Shown here: in pieces, positions 45,491-54,786 of the stretch
Numbering within the stretch: the first letter of the stretch is position 1
Layout: each line of letters opens with the position of its first letter
Origin: Lachnospiraceae bacterium
GTDB lineage: Bacteria > Bacillota > Clostridia > Lachnospirales > Lachnospiraceae
NCBI GenBank assembly: GCA_017437785.1
Contig: JAFRXH010000021.1
Coordinates: 1-62,630, forward strand
Direction: 5' to 3'
DNA length: 62,630 nt
Notes under the pieces: model-generated
The model's database searches: none
What the model saw: the letters and a program-made list of their open reading frames with translations, nothing else
What the model was told of the DNA's origin: nothing
Translations under genes and position numbers: made by a program

Positions 45491-45519
45491 ATTATACCAC
45501 CCGTACCTGCTGTGGTCAA
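45491..45519 (-). promoter_or_regulatory. Promoter of the type IV pilus operon
   Basis: The minus strand reads TTGACC (45514-45519), 17-bp spacer, TATAAT (45491-45496). No strong terminator is seen from here to the end of pilB, so a transcript of about 20 kb is possible, probably with internal starts. Confidence 0.8.
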
Positions 45520-45818
45520 ACGCGGAAGGGGTTTTACAGAGGTATTAACACACCTCATTAACTATATCGGTCAATTGTGGAGAATTATTAAGATATGATG
45601 ATGAAATTAAGGGGGATTTGGAAGGATTGGGGGGATGGAGGGCTTGGGGACACCTCATCCGGAAGACTTAAGGGGATGGCAGGCTTTAGGACACCTCATC
45701 CGTCAGCCTTCGGCTGACACCTTCACCTAACGGACGCAGCCCCGCTAAATTCGCGATGCTCATTAAGCGGGCGCTTGTGCCCTCAAGGGGAAGGCAGGTG
45801 CGGGCCTCAAGGGGAAGG
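45520..45818. repeat. Gene-free region of short dispersed repeats
   Basis: About 300 bp without a gene between the pilus promoter and the MATE gene. It includes GGACACCTCATCCG twice (near 45648 and 45689), the hairpin TCAGCC-TTC-GGCTGA (near 45703), a CCGCT...AGCGG stem (near 45743-45770) and CCTCAAGGGGAAGGC twice (45781-45795 and 45805-45819). This is the wording of dispersed intergenic repeats seen in many clostridial genomes. Confidence 0.65.
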
Positions 45819-47186
45819 CTATTGGGGGGATGACGCTGTGTGAGCGTGTTTGGCGGCAGGGCGCAGGATCAGGGCTGCGATGACCATGGCTACAGCAGTT
45901 GCTGCCAGACTTATAGGATAGACCAGCATGATACGGTTGAATGTAGGATCTGCCGGGAATACCAGATATATCCAGCTGATACGTACTCCGCACACACATA
46001 CCATAGTTATGATAGCCGGGATCACTGAAATCCCGAAGCCCCTCAGGTATCCGGACACTATCTCGTAGGTCATGCTGAAGAAATATGCGGAAAAAATGAT
46101 TATCAGCCTCTGATATCCCACTTCGATGACCTCAGGGCTGTCATTAAAGAGCGAAAGTATACCGCGGCCGAAGGCCAGTATCAGCGCGATAGCCGCCCCC
46201 AGCGCTATACAGCCCTCCAGCATTGAGATAAGCAGGCTCTGCTTGCAGCGCTTTATGTTTCCGGCGCCGAAATTCTGCCCCACAAATGTAGTCGCAGCCT
46301 GGGCAAAGCTGTTAAGTACCTGATAGGCAAATACCTCAAGATTGAACGCGGCGCTGGATGCCGCCATTATCAGGGTCCCCAGACTGTTGATCGCCGACTG
46401 TATTATAATGTTGGCAGCTGAAAAAACGGTTGACTGAAGCCCTGCAGGTATCCCAACCGCCAATATCTTCTTAAGCATCGTCTTATCGATCTTAAGCTGC
46501 TTTATATCAAGTTTGATATGGGCGCTGCCCTTTAAGAGCAGACATCCAAGTATCACGCAGCTTACGGCATTCGATATCACCGTGGCCACAGCCACGCCGT
46601 CCACGGTACGCTTAAGCCCCACCACCAGTAATATGTTCAGCACTACATTTATGCTCCCGGATGCAATAAGGGCTATAAGCGGTGTTCTGGTATCTCCGGT
46701 CGCCCTGAATATGGCCGCCTCGAAATTATATAAAAGTATCACAGGCAGTCCCGAAACATAAATCCTGAAATAAAGCAGCGCCATGGGATAAACTTCATCG
46801 TTTAAGTTCTGAGCCCTGAAAACCGGTTCGGCAAGCAGCTGAGCCAGGACAAGCAGCGCAAAGCCCGCTATCAGAGCAAAGGCTATGGATGTATGCGCAG
46901 CCCTGTTGGCATCCTTTTCGGACTTTCTTCCCACAGCATTGGCTATCACTACATTGCTGCCCATGGATATAGCCACAAAACTGTTCACGATAAGGCCTAT
47001 TATCGGGGTATTGGCGCCCACGGCAGCCATACACTCCTTTCCGGCATCTCCCGTAAACCGTCCCACTACAGCCACATCCGCTGCATTAAACAATTGCTGT
47101 AATATCCCTGTGGCCGCAAGAGGCAGTGCAAATGCCACTATCGCCTTCGGCAGACTGCCACGGATAACGCTGTTACTTTCTTTCAC
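45819..47186 (-). CDS. MATE-family multidrug/metabolite efflux transporter
   Basis: A membrane protein of about 455 residues with twelve predicted helices in two homologous halves. MATE hallmarks are ALPLAATGILQQLFNAADVA in helix 1, VGRFTGDAGKECMAAVGANT and the second-half counterpart AGLQSTVFSAANIIIQSAIN. It works as a sodium- or proton-driven exporter. I favour the GTG at 47186, which overlaps the upstream stop as GTGA and has AGGTGG five bases upstream; a GTG three codons earlier is the alternative. It is translationally coupled to a glycosidase-like gene, which suggests a link with sugar or glycoside metabolism rather than drug export. Confidence 0.9.
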   Translation of the reverse strand: MKESNSVIRGSLPKAIVAFALPLAATGILQQLFNAADVAVVGRFTGDAGKECMAAVGANTPIIGLIVNSFVAISMGSNVVIANAVGRKSEKDANRAAHTSIAFALIAGFALLVLAQLLAEPVFRAQNLNDEVYPMALLYFRIYVSGLPVILLYNFEAAIFRATGDTRTPLIALIASGSINVVLNILLVVGLKRTVDGVAVATVISNAVSCVILGCLLLKGSAHIKLDIKQLKIDKTMLKKILAVGIPAGLQSTVFSAANIIIQSAINSLGTLIMAASSAAFNLEVFAYQVLNSFAQAATTFVGQNFGAGNIKRCKQSLLISMLEGCIALGAAIALILAFGRGILSLFNDSPEVIEVGYQRLIIIFSAYFFSMTYEIVSGYLRGFGISVIPAIITMVCVCGVRISWIYLVFPADPTFNRIMLVYPISLAATAVAMVIAALILRPAAKHAHTASSPQ

Positions 47187-48928
47187 TCTTCCCACCTGTA
47201 CATATTAAATTCTCCCGGCCGGGTGATCACATCAGCCACATATTCGACACGGCGCTCAAAGTCCTCAAAAACCATCACCTCATGCACGGGTATCTCCCTG
47301 CCGCTGCCCGCGTCCTTAAGTGCCTTCACCTTCTTTGAGGTGTGCATTCTCACACTCATGGGGCATGCGTCATTCTTCACATATCTGTACAGGATAATAC
47401 TTCCGTCGTCATATGTAAACATCGAAATACCTTTTCCGCTGATATAAGTATCATTAACGCCGCTCAGAAGCGCACGTTTCAACACATCTACAGCCGCTTC
47501 CGGCATCTTACAGATATCACTTCCATGCTCAGGCACTGCCATGATGTATAGCCTGCCCTTTCCATAGGCGCTTCTTAAAAATATCGATGAATGCTCATCC
47601 CCATCACCTGCATTCAAAAGCGACCAGGACGCATTATTTCCATGTACCAGCTCGGGAAATACCACAGCCGCACACTCATTGATATTTCCTGCCTGATCTC
47701 CCGTCACCTGATATCTGCTTGCATTTACGAAGCCGCCACTTAGGCTTGCCTCCGTAATACCATTGCGGCGCAGTTCTTCCCCTGCGCCTTTAAAGAATCC
47801 TGTGGTGATAACCGCATCCCCGCCCCTTTCCACATAGGCAGCCAGACTATCGACTATGCTCTTATCTGCCAGCGCCGACTCCGTGAGTAGTAGCTTTTCC
47901 GCCGTTGCCGGGAAATACGGTACCGGCTCTACAGGCAGTCCCAGCATGCCCAGCCTCATCTCCAGATGATTCTCCCCGCTTGATGCATGCGGGATGTATA
48001 CGGGTATGCCGCAGGGCTTTCCGGTCTTGTCCATCATTTTGTCGATCTTTCCTATCTGCAGCCCCATCGCGCATACATAAGGATTATCGATCAGGTCGCC
48101 CCACTGGAAGAACATCAGCTCCTTAGCCTTTGCAAATGCCGTAAGGTACATCTGTTCCTGATAGCGGTCGGTGGAATAGCACTGGTATGTATCAAACCAG
48201 CCGCCACCGCATCTTCCCGGCCAGGCGTTTTCCATAAATCTCACCAGGCTGTAGCTTAAGTATTCCGGCAGATGCTGGTCGGTATACATGGGGCTTCTGG
48301 TCTCTGTCCCTATATATGTCGCATTGAATATATCCCCCTGCGACTCCGGCACATAGCCCGTGAAATGGAAGGACTCCCGCCAGTTGGGGTACTTTATCAC
48401 CATCTTTACATTGGGGTTGGCAGCCTTTGCCGGCCCCACCACCAGATTCTTCGACACGTCCATCATCAACCCGTGTCTGAACTGCTCCCAGCTTCTGCTG
48501 CCTTTTTCCTTTATGCAGCGCTCGCAGGTACAGTTTGTGAAGTAAAAATCATCCAGTATCACCTCATCAAAAATACGCGCTGTATACTCCGATATCTGTC
48601 TGAGCTTTTCGCGCATCGCCGGATCGGTATAGCAGAAGGTATTGAACAGGCGCCTCTTGCCGTTTTCGGCACCTTCAAAATCATCTATCGTGGTGGTTAT
48701 GCCGCCGGATACGGTCACGCCCCTGCTCTGAAGGAAATCCTTTATCATCAGGAGCTTTTCTTCTTCGATATCGATGCCGCCGCGGTGTGTCTCAAGATAC
48801 ACTTTATCAAGACCTATGTATTTCTCGATAAAGTCATAATCCTTTTCAAGCTTTTCCCTTGTCAGATCCCTCTGTATCCAGGCAGGGATATACACGACTG
48901 TGGTGAAGTTCTTAAAATGCGCGCTCAT
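47183..48928 (-). CDS. Putative glycoside hydrolase-like TIM-barrel protein
   Basis: A 581-residue cytoplasmic protein (no signal peptide). The first 330 residues have the look of a (beta/alpha)8 barrel: strands VVYIPAWIQ, KVYLETHRGG, TVSGGITTTI, EVILDDFYFTNCTCERC, VKMVIKYPNW and ELMFFQWGD. The acidic residues in LETHRGG and ILDDFYF are candidate catalytic groups. A Rossmann-like section follows (AAYVERGGDAVITTGFF), then a beta-rich tail, as in GH42-like enzymes with a glutamine-amidotransferase-like domain. I cannot assign a CAZy family. It overlaps the GH74 gene by 4 bp and the MATE gene by 4 bp. Confidence 0.6.
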   Translation of the reverse strand: MSAHFKNFTTVVYIPAWIQRDLTREKLEKDYDFIEKYIGLDKVYLETHRGGIDIEEEKLLMIKDFLQSRGVTVSGGITTTIDDFEGAENGKRRLFNTFCYTDPAMREKLRQISEYTARIFDEVILDDFYFTNCTCERCIKEKGSRSWEQFRHGLMMDVSKNLVVGPAKAANPNVKMVIKYPNWRESFHFTGYVPESQGDIFNATYIGTETRSPMYTDQHLPEYLSYSLVRFMENAWPGRCGGGWFDTYQCYSTDRYQEQMYLTAFAKAKELMFFQWGDLIDNPYVCAMGLQIGKIDKMMDKTGKPCGIPVYIPHASSGENHLEMRLGMLGLPVEPVPYFPATAEKLLLTESALADKSIVDSLAAYVERGGDAVITTGFFKGAGEELRRNGITEASLSGGFVNASRYQVTGDQAGNINECAAVVFPELVHGNNASWSLLNAGDGDEHSSIFLRSAYGKGRLYIMAVPEHGSDICKMPEAAVDVLKRALLSGVNDTYISGKGISMFTYDDGSIILYRYVKNDACPMSVRMHTSKKVKALKDAGSGREIPVHEVMVFEDFERRVEYVADVITRPGEFNMYRWEE

Positions 48929-51174
48929 AGGCTAACCTCCTCTCCCACTATCACGCCCAGGCTGCCGCTGCCGATAAAGAAGCGCCCGAACGTGCGGCTG
49001 TCGCCCTCTATACAGTTGATATCGCCGAACCGGTGCTTATCATCATTAAGCTTATCCCAGCTCTTACCCTCATCGGCGCTGCGGAAGAATCCGTATTCCC
49101 CGCCTATTATGCCGCAGATATATATCATCTTCTCTCCACCGGTATACACTGCATCCCTGATCCCCAGCCCGCAGCGGAACACGCTGTCACCTTCGGCACT
49201 TAACCTTAGTGCACCGAAGCTGTCACTGTCCTTATCATATGTCAGCTTCCACAGCCCGTGCTTATCAAGGGCCAGGTAAAAACTTCCGGAAAAACCGCTG
49301 TTGCCGCGGATCTGTGTCTTATCCGCACAGTCGATCATGCCAAAATCTATACCTTCAGGCAGCGGCGAGGGCAGCTCCTTAAAACTCCTGCCGCCGTCCT
49401 TACTTACATAGAGTCTGCTGTTTTCACCAAATCCGTAAAAGTATCCGGGATCCACCCTGTCGGACATGATCTTTAATTTAGGCCGTTCGCTGTTTTCGGA
49501 AAGGTATTCCACCTCTATGCTCTTTCCTTCGCATATGGCATTGTCAGCCCACAGGTTGACCCATTCCGCCAGGGTATACACTATCCTGCAGCCGTCGGCG
49601 GACATGGCCACCCAGCCGGGGTTTACATTCGGCTGTTCTATTCCGCGGCAGATGTCGTCTATGCGCTCATTTATCCCGTAGGGAAGAGGCTGCCTCTCCC
49701 AACTCTTTGCATTATCTTTAGATACTATGATCCCGCCTTTGGTGACGCCCGTCCAATTTCCTCTGGCTGCCAACGCTATTATATCGGGGTTTGTGTCCGG
49801 ATAATCGGCATTTATGCAGGTGATATAGCGGTTACCGGCCTCATCCGCAAAAGAATTCTTACACGCCTTATGCAGATCCCTAAAGGCAAAGCCGCCCAGG
49901 TCTCCCAGGATATCCAAAAGCTGCACTTCCCCGGCGGGCGGGCTGTACAGATTAAGATGTACCGTCTCTTCTATGCCGTCGCAGCAGTCGCTGAAGCTGC
50001 GCGCGTCCGATGTAAAATTCCTGCTCACAAACACGCCCGTACCGGTATTAAACCACAGCTCATCCTTATCATAGGGATTTATTGCCAGATCGCTCATCCA
50101 GTGCACGGGCGAATGTCCGCCGTGGCATTCGGGTTTCAGATAATCGGTCCTGCAGCTCAGATTGCCCCTGTCCAGGTCATGCAGCGCCACTTCCCAGCTA
50201 AGGCCCTTATCACGCGACACCCATATACTGTCGCCGCCTCCGGCGCAGAGACTTGCCACTGCCACCATTCCGCTCACTGCCGGGTTCACCGTAATGCCGC
50301 CGTATCCGCAGGGCGTATCCGCCGGGGTTATATCCTCATATGCCGACAGATTGTCAAGGCGGTATCTGGCCACCCTTCCGCTCTTAAGCCAGCCTCCGTC
50401 GCAGCTGTACGCCATCCAGCCCGCATATGCATTCGGCGCAGATGCACTGAAAGTCACATACAGATATTCATCATCTGCTGCCATGCGGTGTGCCACAAAA
50501 CCGCTGTACATGGCATCATCATCATCCGCAGGCTCATCCATCGGCGTAAAGCTTTCACCTGCGTCGCGCGAAACATACAGGCTGTGGCCTCTGCTGCTGC
50601 CACTTTTATTTGTCACACCGGCTGTCCCGGCCACTATCGTCTTTTCATCTTCCGATACATACAGGCTTGTCAGATACATCTCGGAGCACACGTCCTTAAA
50701 GCTCCAGCTGCCGTCTGTCTGCCTGATTCCCAGTCCGTTGCACTGGCTTGCAAGATACAATCTGCCGGAAGATGCTGCCACCAGATGCTTTCCCGTACCG
50801 CGCCCGTTAAGATTACCATGAATAAAGCAGGGGATATCCTCATAGGTAAAGCTATCACCACCGTCTTTTGAGATACACAGCCGGCCGCAATGCTCATCGG
50901 GGTCCGCACTGTAGCGGCTGCTTACGCCGCAGGCCACATACAGCTTTCCGTCCGCAGCCGCTATCCCTATGGGGAAGGTCTCACTCAGATCCTCCATCCC
51001 CACATGCATGGCCAGACTGTACCACTTATCTTCTTCGTAAGAATACCTGTAGCAGCCGCCTATATCCGTGCGGCAGTATAATACCCCTTTATTTTTTTCG
51101 TCAAAGGCAAAGCCCGTCACGTATCCGCCTCCGGGGATGGGGGCGTTATAATATTTATATGGGATCCTCTTCAT
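48925..51174 (-). CDS. GH74-like xyloglucan-active glycoside hydrolase, intracellular
   Basis: 749 residues from the ATG at 51174 (MKRIPYKYYNAPIPGGGYVT), with GGAG eight bases upstream; an ATG nine codons earlier lacks one. The N-terminal block GGGYVTGFAFDEK..GVLYCRTDIGGCYRY, the repeated sialidase-like Asp-box motifs (SKDGGDSF, SRDAGESF, SRDKGLSW, SKDGGRSF, SADEGKSW), MSDLAINPYDKDELWFNTG and GDLGGFAFRDL are those of the two-propeller GH74 enzymes. These cleave xyloglucan or its oligosaccharides. The absence of a signal peptide suggests action on imported oligosaccharides. First gene of an operon with a glycosidase-like protein and a MATE transporter. Confidence 0.85.
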   Translation of the reverse strand: MKRIPYKYYNAPIPGGGYVTGFAFDEKNKGVLYCRTDIGGCYRYSYEEDKWYSLAMHVGMEDLSETFPIGIAAADGKLYVACGVSSRYSADPDEHCGRLCISKDGGDSFTYEDIPCFIHGNLNGRGTGKHLVAASSGRLYLASQCNGLGIRQTDGSWSFKDVCSEMYLTSLYVSEDEKTIVAGTAGVTNKSGSSRGHSLYVSRDAGESFTPMDEPADDDDAMYSGFVAHRMAADDEYLYVTFSASAPNAYAGWMAYSCDGGWLKSGRVARYRLDNLSAYEDITPADTPCGYGGITVNPAVSGMVAVASLCAGGGDSIWVSRDKGLSWEVALHDLDRGNLSCRTDYLKPECHGGHSPVHWMSDLAINPYDKDELWFNTGTGVFVSRNFTSDARSFSDCCDGIEETVHLNLYSPPAGEVQLLDILGDLGGFAFRDLHKACKNSFADEAGNRYITCINADYPDTNPDIIALAARGNWTGVTKGGIIVSKDNAKSWERQPLPYGINERIDDICRGIEQPNVNPGWVAMSADGCRIVYTLAEWVNLWADNAICEGKSIEVEYLSENSERPKLKIMSDRVDPGYFYGFGENSRLYVSKDGGRSFKELPSPLPEGIDFGMIDCADKTQIRGNSGFSGSFYLALDKHGLWKLTYDKDSDSFGALRLSAEGDSVFRCGLGIRDAVYTGGEKMIYICGIIGGEYGFFRSADEGKSWDKLNDDKHRFGDINCIEGDSRTFGRFFIGSGSLGVIVGEEVSL

Positions 51175-51265
51175 CGATATGCTCCGTTCTATCAGTATCA
51201 TTGAAGTACTTTCCGTTTCACTTTACACTATTACAAACATATTTACAATCTGCAAAATTTTTTTC

Positions 51266-51294
51266 TTGACAAGCATCCGCAAAAATAGTAATAT
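51266..51294 (+). promoter_or_regulatory. Promoter of tRNA-Leu
   Basis: TTGACA (51266-51271), 17-bp spacer, TAATAT (51289-51294), 11 bp before the mature tRNA. Confidence 0.85.
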
Positions 51295-51305
51295 ATCCGT
51301 GTTGC

Positions 51306-51389
51306 GCAGGAATGGCGGAATTGGCAGACGCGCACGGTTCAGGTCCGTGTGAAAGCAATTTCATGAGGGTTCAAGTCCCTCTTCCTGCA
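51306..51389 (+). tRNA. tRNA-Leu (anticodon CAG)
   Basis: An 84-nt class II tRNA. The acceptor stem is GCAGGAA with TTCCTGC, the anticodon arm CACGG-TTCAGGT-CCGTG shows the CAG anticodon, a variable arm follows, and the T arm reads GAGGG-TTCAAGT-CCCTC. Discriminator is A at 51389. The CCA end is not encoded. A promoter and a terminator frame it, so it is transcribed alone. Confidence 0.95.
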
Positions 51390-51392
51390 CGA

Positions 51393-51419
51393 AAGCCCTT
51401 GAGACCAAGGGCTTTTTTG
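51393..51419 (+). terminator. Intrinsic terminator of tRNA-Leu
   Basis: AAGCCCTT-GAGACC-AAGGGCTT followed by TTTT. Confidence 0.92.
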
Positions 51420-51513
51420 TTTACCACCCTCTCACAGCATCCTTTCATAGCATCCCGGGTAGCATCCCTTTTCCCCGTTGTTCAGGAGAGTTCAGCGACA
51501 AAGAATCTTTATG

Positions 51514-51542
51514 TAGACTTACTCCCCCAAAAATGGTATACT
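51514..51542 (+). promoter_or_regulatory. Probable promoter of the PBP gene
   Basis: TAGACT (51514-51519), 17-bp spacer, TATACT (51537-51542). Good -10, moderate -35. Confidence 0.5.
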
Positions 51543-51583
51543 ACTGTTTTAAATATAAGAAGAAACTCATGGAGGAAACGACC

Positions 51584-54202
51584 ATGGACTACTCCCGCGA
51601 GGGCATAAAACGAAAACAGCGCGCGCTGGCATCGCGCGGCACTAAGATAAAGAAGATGCTGGGCATAAACGTTATAAAGGCTTTCCTTATCTGTGCTTTT
51701 TCCGGTGCCATCATCGGTACCTGTCTGGGCATAGGAATGTTTAAGGGTATACTGGCCACCACGCCGGATATATCCACTATTGACGTTACCCCCACCGGTT
51801 ATGCCACCAACCTCTACGACAGCGAAGGACATCTGCTTACCAAGCTGGTCGCAGAGAATTCCAACCGTACCTATGTCAGCATGGACAAGATCCCCTCCGA
51901 TCTGGCCAATGCGTTCGTCGCCATAGAGGATGAACGTTTTTACCAGCATAACGGTATCGATATACAGGGTATCATCCGTGCCGCTTCCATCGGTATAAAG
52001 CAAAAATTTCATTTCTCACAGGGCGGCAGTACCATCACCCAGCAGCTGATCAAGAACAATGTCTTCACCAATTTCTCCAAAGAAGAAGGATTCGAAAAAT
52101 TCAAACGCAAAGTACAAGAGCAGGCCCTCGCTATCGAGCTCGAGAAGCGTCTCAGCAAGGAAGAGATCTTAGAGCTTTACATGAATACCGTAAACCTGGG
52201 TCACAACACCCTGGGTGTAATGGCTGCTTCGATGCGTTATTTCGGTAAGCCCGTATATGAACTGAACCTCTCCGAATGCGCCACCATAGCCGGCATCACC
52301 CAGAACCCTTCAGCAAACGATCCCATCACCCACCCTTCGACTAACGCCGACAAGCGTAAGCGTGTACTCAAAAAGATGTTGGAGAACGGCTATATCGACA
52401 AAGCCGCTTTTGACGCTGCCCTAGCCGATGATGTATACTCCCGCATTACCGAGATCAATGTGCAGAACGTCGAGCAGGATGTATACTCCTACTTTGAGGA
52501 TGCCGTTATCGAAGAAGTCGCAAGGGATCTGACCGAAAAGTATGTGGCTGAAGGATACACCGAGAGCCAGGCTTCATCAAAAGCCTACAACCTGCTCTAC
52601 AGCGGCGGTCTCTCGATCTATACCACCCAGGACTCACAGATACAGTCGATAGTCGACGGTATCTATATGGACGAAGCCAATTATCCGGATAATACCCACT
52701 GGTATCTGACCTACCGTCTGTCCATACAGCATCCCAACGGTGAGACCCAGAATTTCTCATCCGAGATGTTTAAATCCTATTACAAACAACAGGACTCGAA
52801 CTTCAACATGATCTATGCTTCGCAGGACGACGCATATGCTGCTATAAAGACATATCAGGAAGAAGTAATGGAAGAAGGCGACGAGATCATCGCCGAAAAG
52901 ATAAACTTAACACCCCAGCCCCAGGTTTCCCTGACCATAGAGGATCAGTCGACCGGACATATACTGGCAATGGTCGGCGGCCGTGGTATCAAGGAGACCA
53001 GCCGTTCACTTAACCGCGCTTACTCCACAACACGCCAGCCCGGATCCTGCTTTAAGGTCGTATCTACCTATGCTCCTGCTCTGGATTCAGCAGGTATCAC
53101 ACTGGCAGACGTATTTGATGATGCTCCCTTTAATTACGACAGCGGCAAGCCTGTCAAAAACTGGTACGGTGCCAACAACTACAAGGGTCCCTGTACGGTA
53201 CGCTATGGTATAGAGCAGTCGCTCAACATCATCGCCGTTAAGACCCTTACCGTTATCACCCCCCAGCTGGGCTTTGATTATCTTAAGAAATTCGGCTTTA
53301 CCACACTGGTAGAGAGAAGAGTCACTGAAGATGGAAGAGTATTAAACGATATCCATCAGGCACTGGCACTGGGCGGTATCACCGACGGTGTCACCAATAT
53401 GGAGCTGAACGCCGCATACGCTACCATAGCTAACGGCGGTATGTACATGCAGCCCATCCTTTATACAAAGATAGTCGATCACGACGGAAACGTACTTATC
53501 GATAATAACCAGAAACAGGAACAGCACCGCGTTATCAAGGAGACCACCGCATTCCTGCTTACCGATGCCATGGTAGATGTTGTTACCAAGGGTACCGGCG
53601 GCGGTGTAAACTTCGGAAACATGGCTATAGCCGGAAAGACCGGTACCACCTCCAGCTACAAGGATGTATGGTTTGCAGGTTACACTCCTTACTATACTGC
53701 GACCACCTGGACCGGATACGATAATAACCAGGACCTGCCTTCCAGCGACCGTAACCTTTCAAAGACCATGTGGAAGACCGTAATGAAGACGCTGCACGAA
53801 AATCTGGAATATAAATCATTTGAGATGCCCAACGGTATCGTATCGGCCACTATCTGCTCTGCTTCGGGTAAGCTTCCGAATCCCGAGCTCTGCGGAGACT
53901 GTTTACGCAATGAGCTGTTTGCCGAAGGCACTGTGCCTCACGAAACCTGCCCCGTTCATTATTCGGGTATGGTCTGTGCTGCAACAGGTCTTCCCGCAGA
54001 CGGTCTGTGTCCCTTCAAACTACCCGGCATCCTTACACTGCCGCCTCCGGAGCCCGCTATACTGCATACCGGCGCGAATGCAGGCACCGGCACACCGGCA
54101 TCCTGTCCTCACAACGCAGAGTTCTTCGGGGATCCCAATTATCCCCAGATATTAGAGGAACAGAAGCAGATGCTAAGGGAACTCGGGTACGACTTCGAGT
54201 AA
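51584..54202 (+). CDS. Class A penicillin-binding protein (bifunctional transglycosylase/transpeptidase)
   Basis: 872 residues from the ATG at 51584, with GGAGG at 51571-51575. A membrane helix near residues 25-50 anchors it. The GT51 transglycosylase domain follows with VAIEDERFYQHNGID (catalytic Glu) and QGGSTITQQLIKN. The transpeptidase domain has the active serine in PGSCFKVVS (SxxK), the SLN motif in EQSLNII and the KTGT motif in AGKTGTTSSYKD. A cysteine-containing C-terminal tail is rich in proline. It polymerises and cross-links peptidoglycan. It is monocistronic, ending at a strong terminator. Confidence 0.95.
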   Translation: MDYSREGIKRKQRALASRGTKIKKMLGINVIKAFLICAFSGAIIGTCLGIGMFKGILATTPDISTIDVTPTGYATNLYDSEGHLLTKLVAENSNRTYVSMDKIPSDLANAFVAIEDERFYQHNGIDIQGIIRAASIGIKQKFHFSQGGSTITQQLIKNNVFTNFSKEEGFEKFKRKVQEQALAIELEKRLSKEEILELYMNTVNLGHNTLGVMAASMRYFGKPVYELNLSECATIAGITQNPSANDPITHPSTNADKRKRVLKKMLENGYIDKAAFDAALADDVYSRITEINVQNVEQDVYSYFEDAVIEEVARDLTEKYVAEGYTESQASSKAYNLLYSGGLSIYTTQDSQIQSIVDGIYMDEANYPDNTHWYLTYRLSIQHPNGETQNFSSEMFKSYYKQQDSNFNMIYASQDDAYAAIKTYQEEVMEEGDEIIAEKINLTPQPQVSLTIEDQSTGHILAMVGGRGIKETSRSLNRAYSTTRQPGSCFKVVSTYAPALDSAGITLADVFDDAPFNYDSGKPVKNWYGANNYKGPCTVRYGIEQSLNIIAVKTLTVITPQLGFDYLKKFGFTTLVERRVTEDGRVLNDIHQALALGGITDGVTNMELNAAYATIANGGMYMQPILYTKIVDHDGNVLIDNNQKQEQHRVIKETTAFLLTDAMVDVVTKGTGGGVNFGNMAIAGKTGTTSSYKDVWFAGYTPYYTATTWTGYDNNQDLPSSDRNLSKTMWKTVMKTLHENLEYKSFEMPNGIVSATICSASGKLPNPELCGDCLRNELFAEGTVPHETCPVHYSGMVCAATGLPADGLCPFKLPGILTLPPPEPAILHTGANAGTGTPASCPHNAEFFGDPNYPQILEEQKQMLRELGYDFE

Positions 54203-54223
54203 ACAAAGATAGTATAGAAATAG

Positions 54224-54288
54224 AAAACCCACCGCGCTGCGGTGGGTTTTCTATCTGTTTCACTATGTTTCCGCGCTGCGGTGGGTTT
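54224..54288. terminator. Intrinsic terminator with duplicated right arm
   Basis: AAAACCCACCGC (54224-54235) pairs with GCGGTGGGTTTT (54239-54250). The right part with its flank (TATCTGTTTC.CTATGTTTCCGC) is repeated at once, giving a second GCGGTGGGTTTTTT near 54278-54291. It ends the PBP gene and, from the other side, the SH3b gene. Confidence 0.85.
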
Positions 54289-54314
54289 TTTATCTGTTTC
54301 GCTATGTTTCCGCT

Positions 54315-54776
54315 TTAGTCAGCCATCGGGACTTCGCTTCTCTCTACCGGCGTATATTCGCCGCCCGACATATAGTAGAAATCAAGGTATTCTCCGAATA
54401 TGTATCCTATCGATCCTTTATATTCGATCTCTATCCAGCCGTTGGCGTGACTGCTTATCACCTTGTATTCATCGCCCAGCGCAGCCATTCCCAGCACATC
54501 GTAATCGGTTCCTGCGCCGCTGCGGATATTTACTCCGTCAGTATTGGATCTTCCCAGCAGGTCTTTCTGGGGCTCCGGCTCGCTCTCTTCCGGCTCTTCT
54601 TCGGTGTCTGCCACCGTAGGTTCTGTCTGTACTACCGGCGTTTCTTCCACCTGTGTCTCCTGTGCCTGAATGGGCGCCTCACCCCGCTTTACTATCAGTA
54701 CTATCAGAAATACGATGGTTACCAGCAGCAATACTATAAATGCATCCAGTACGATGCTAAGTGTTTTCCTTCTCAT
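54315..54776 (-). CDS. Membrane-anchored SH3b domain protein
   Basis: A 153-residue protein. An N-terminal membrane helix (about 8-30) is followed by an acidic, Glu/Pro-rich linker (about 35-72) and an SH3b domain (about 75-135, TDGVNIRSGAGTDYDVLGMA and HANGWIEIEYKGSIGYI). Bacterial SH3 domains often bind peptidoglycan stems. It is the last gene of the pepD operon, 10 bp after the PAS protein. Role unknown. Confidence 0.85.
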   Translation of the reverse strand: MRRKTLSIVLDAFIVLLLVTIVFLIVLIVKRGEAPIQAQETQVEETPVVQTEPTVADTEEEPEESEPEPQKDLLGRSNTDGVNIRSGAGTDYDVLGMAALGDEYKVISSHANGWIEIEYKGSIGYIFGEYLDFYYMSGGEYTPVERSEVPMAD

Positions 54777-54786
54777 TTTTCCTCCC

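Noticed and set aside
48272-50871. Long plus-strand open frames opposite the glycosidase-like and GH74 genes
   Set aside because: The minus-strand frames have clear families, overlapping starts and ribosome binding sites; the plus-strand ones have none.
51312-51608. 98-codon open frame starting MAELADAHGSG
   Set aside because: It is the translation of tRNA-Leu, a well-known artefact, running on into the PBP upstream region.
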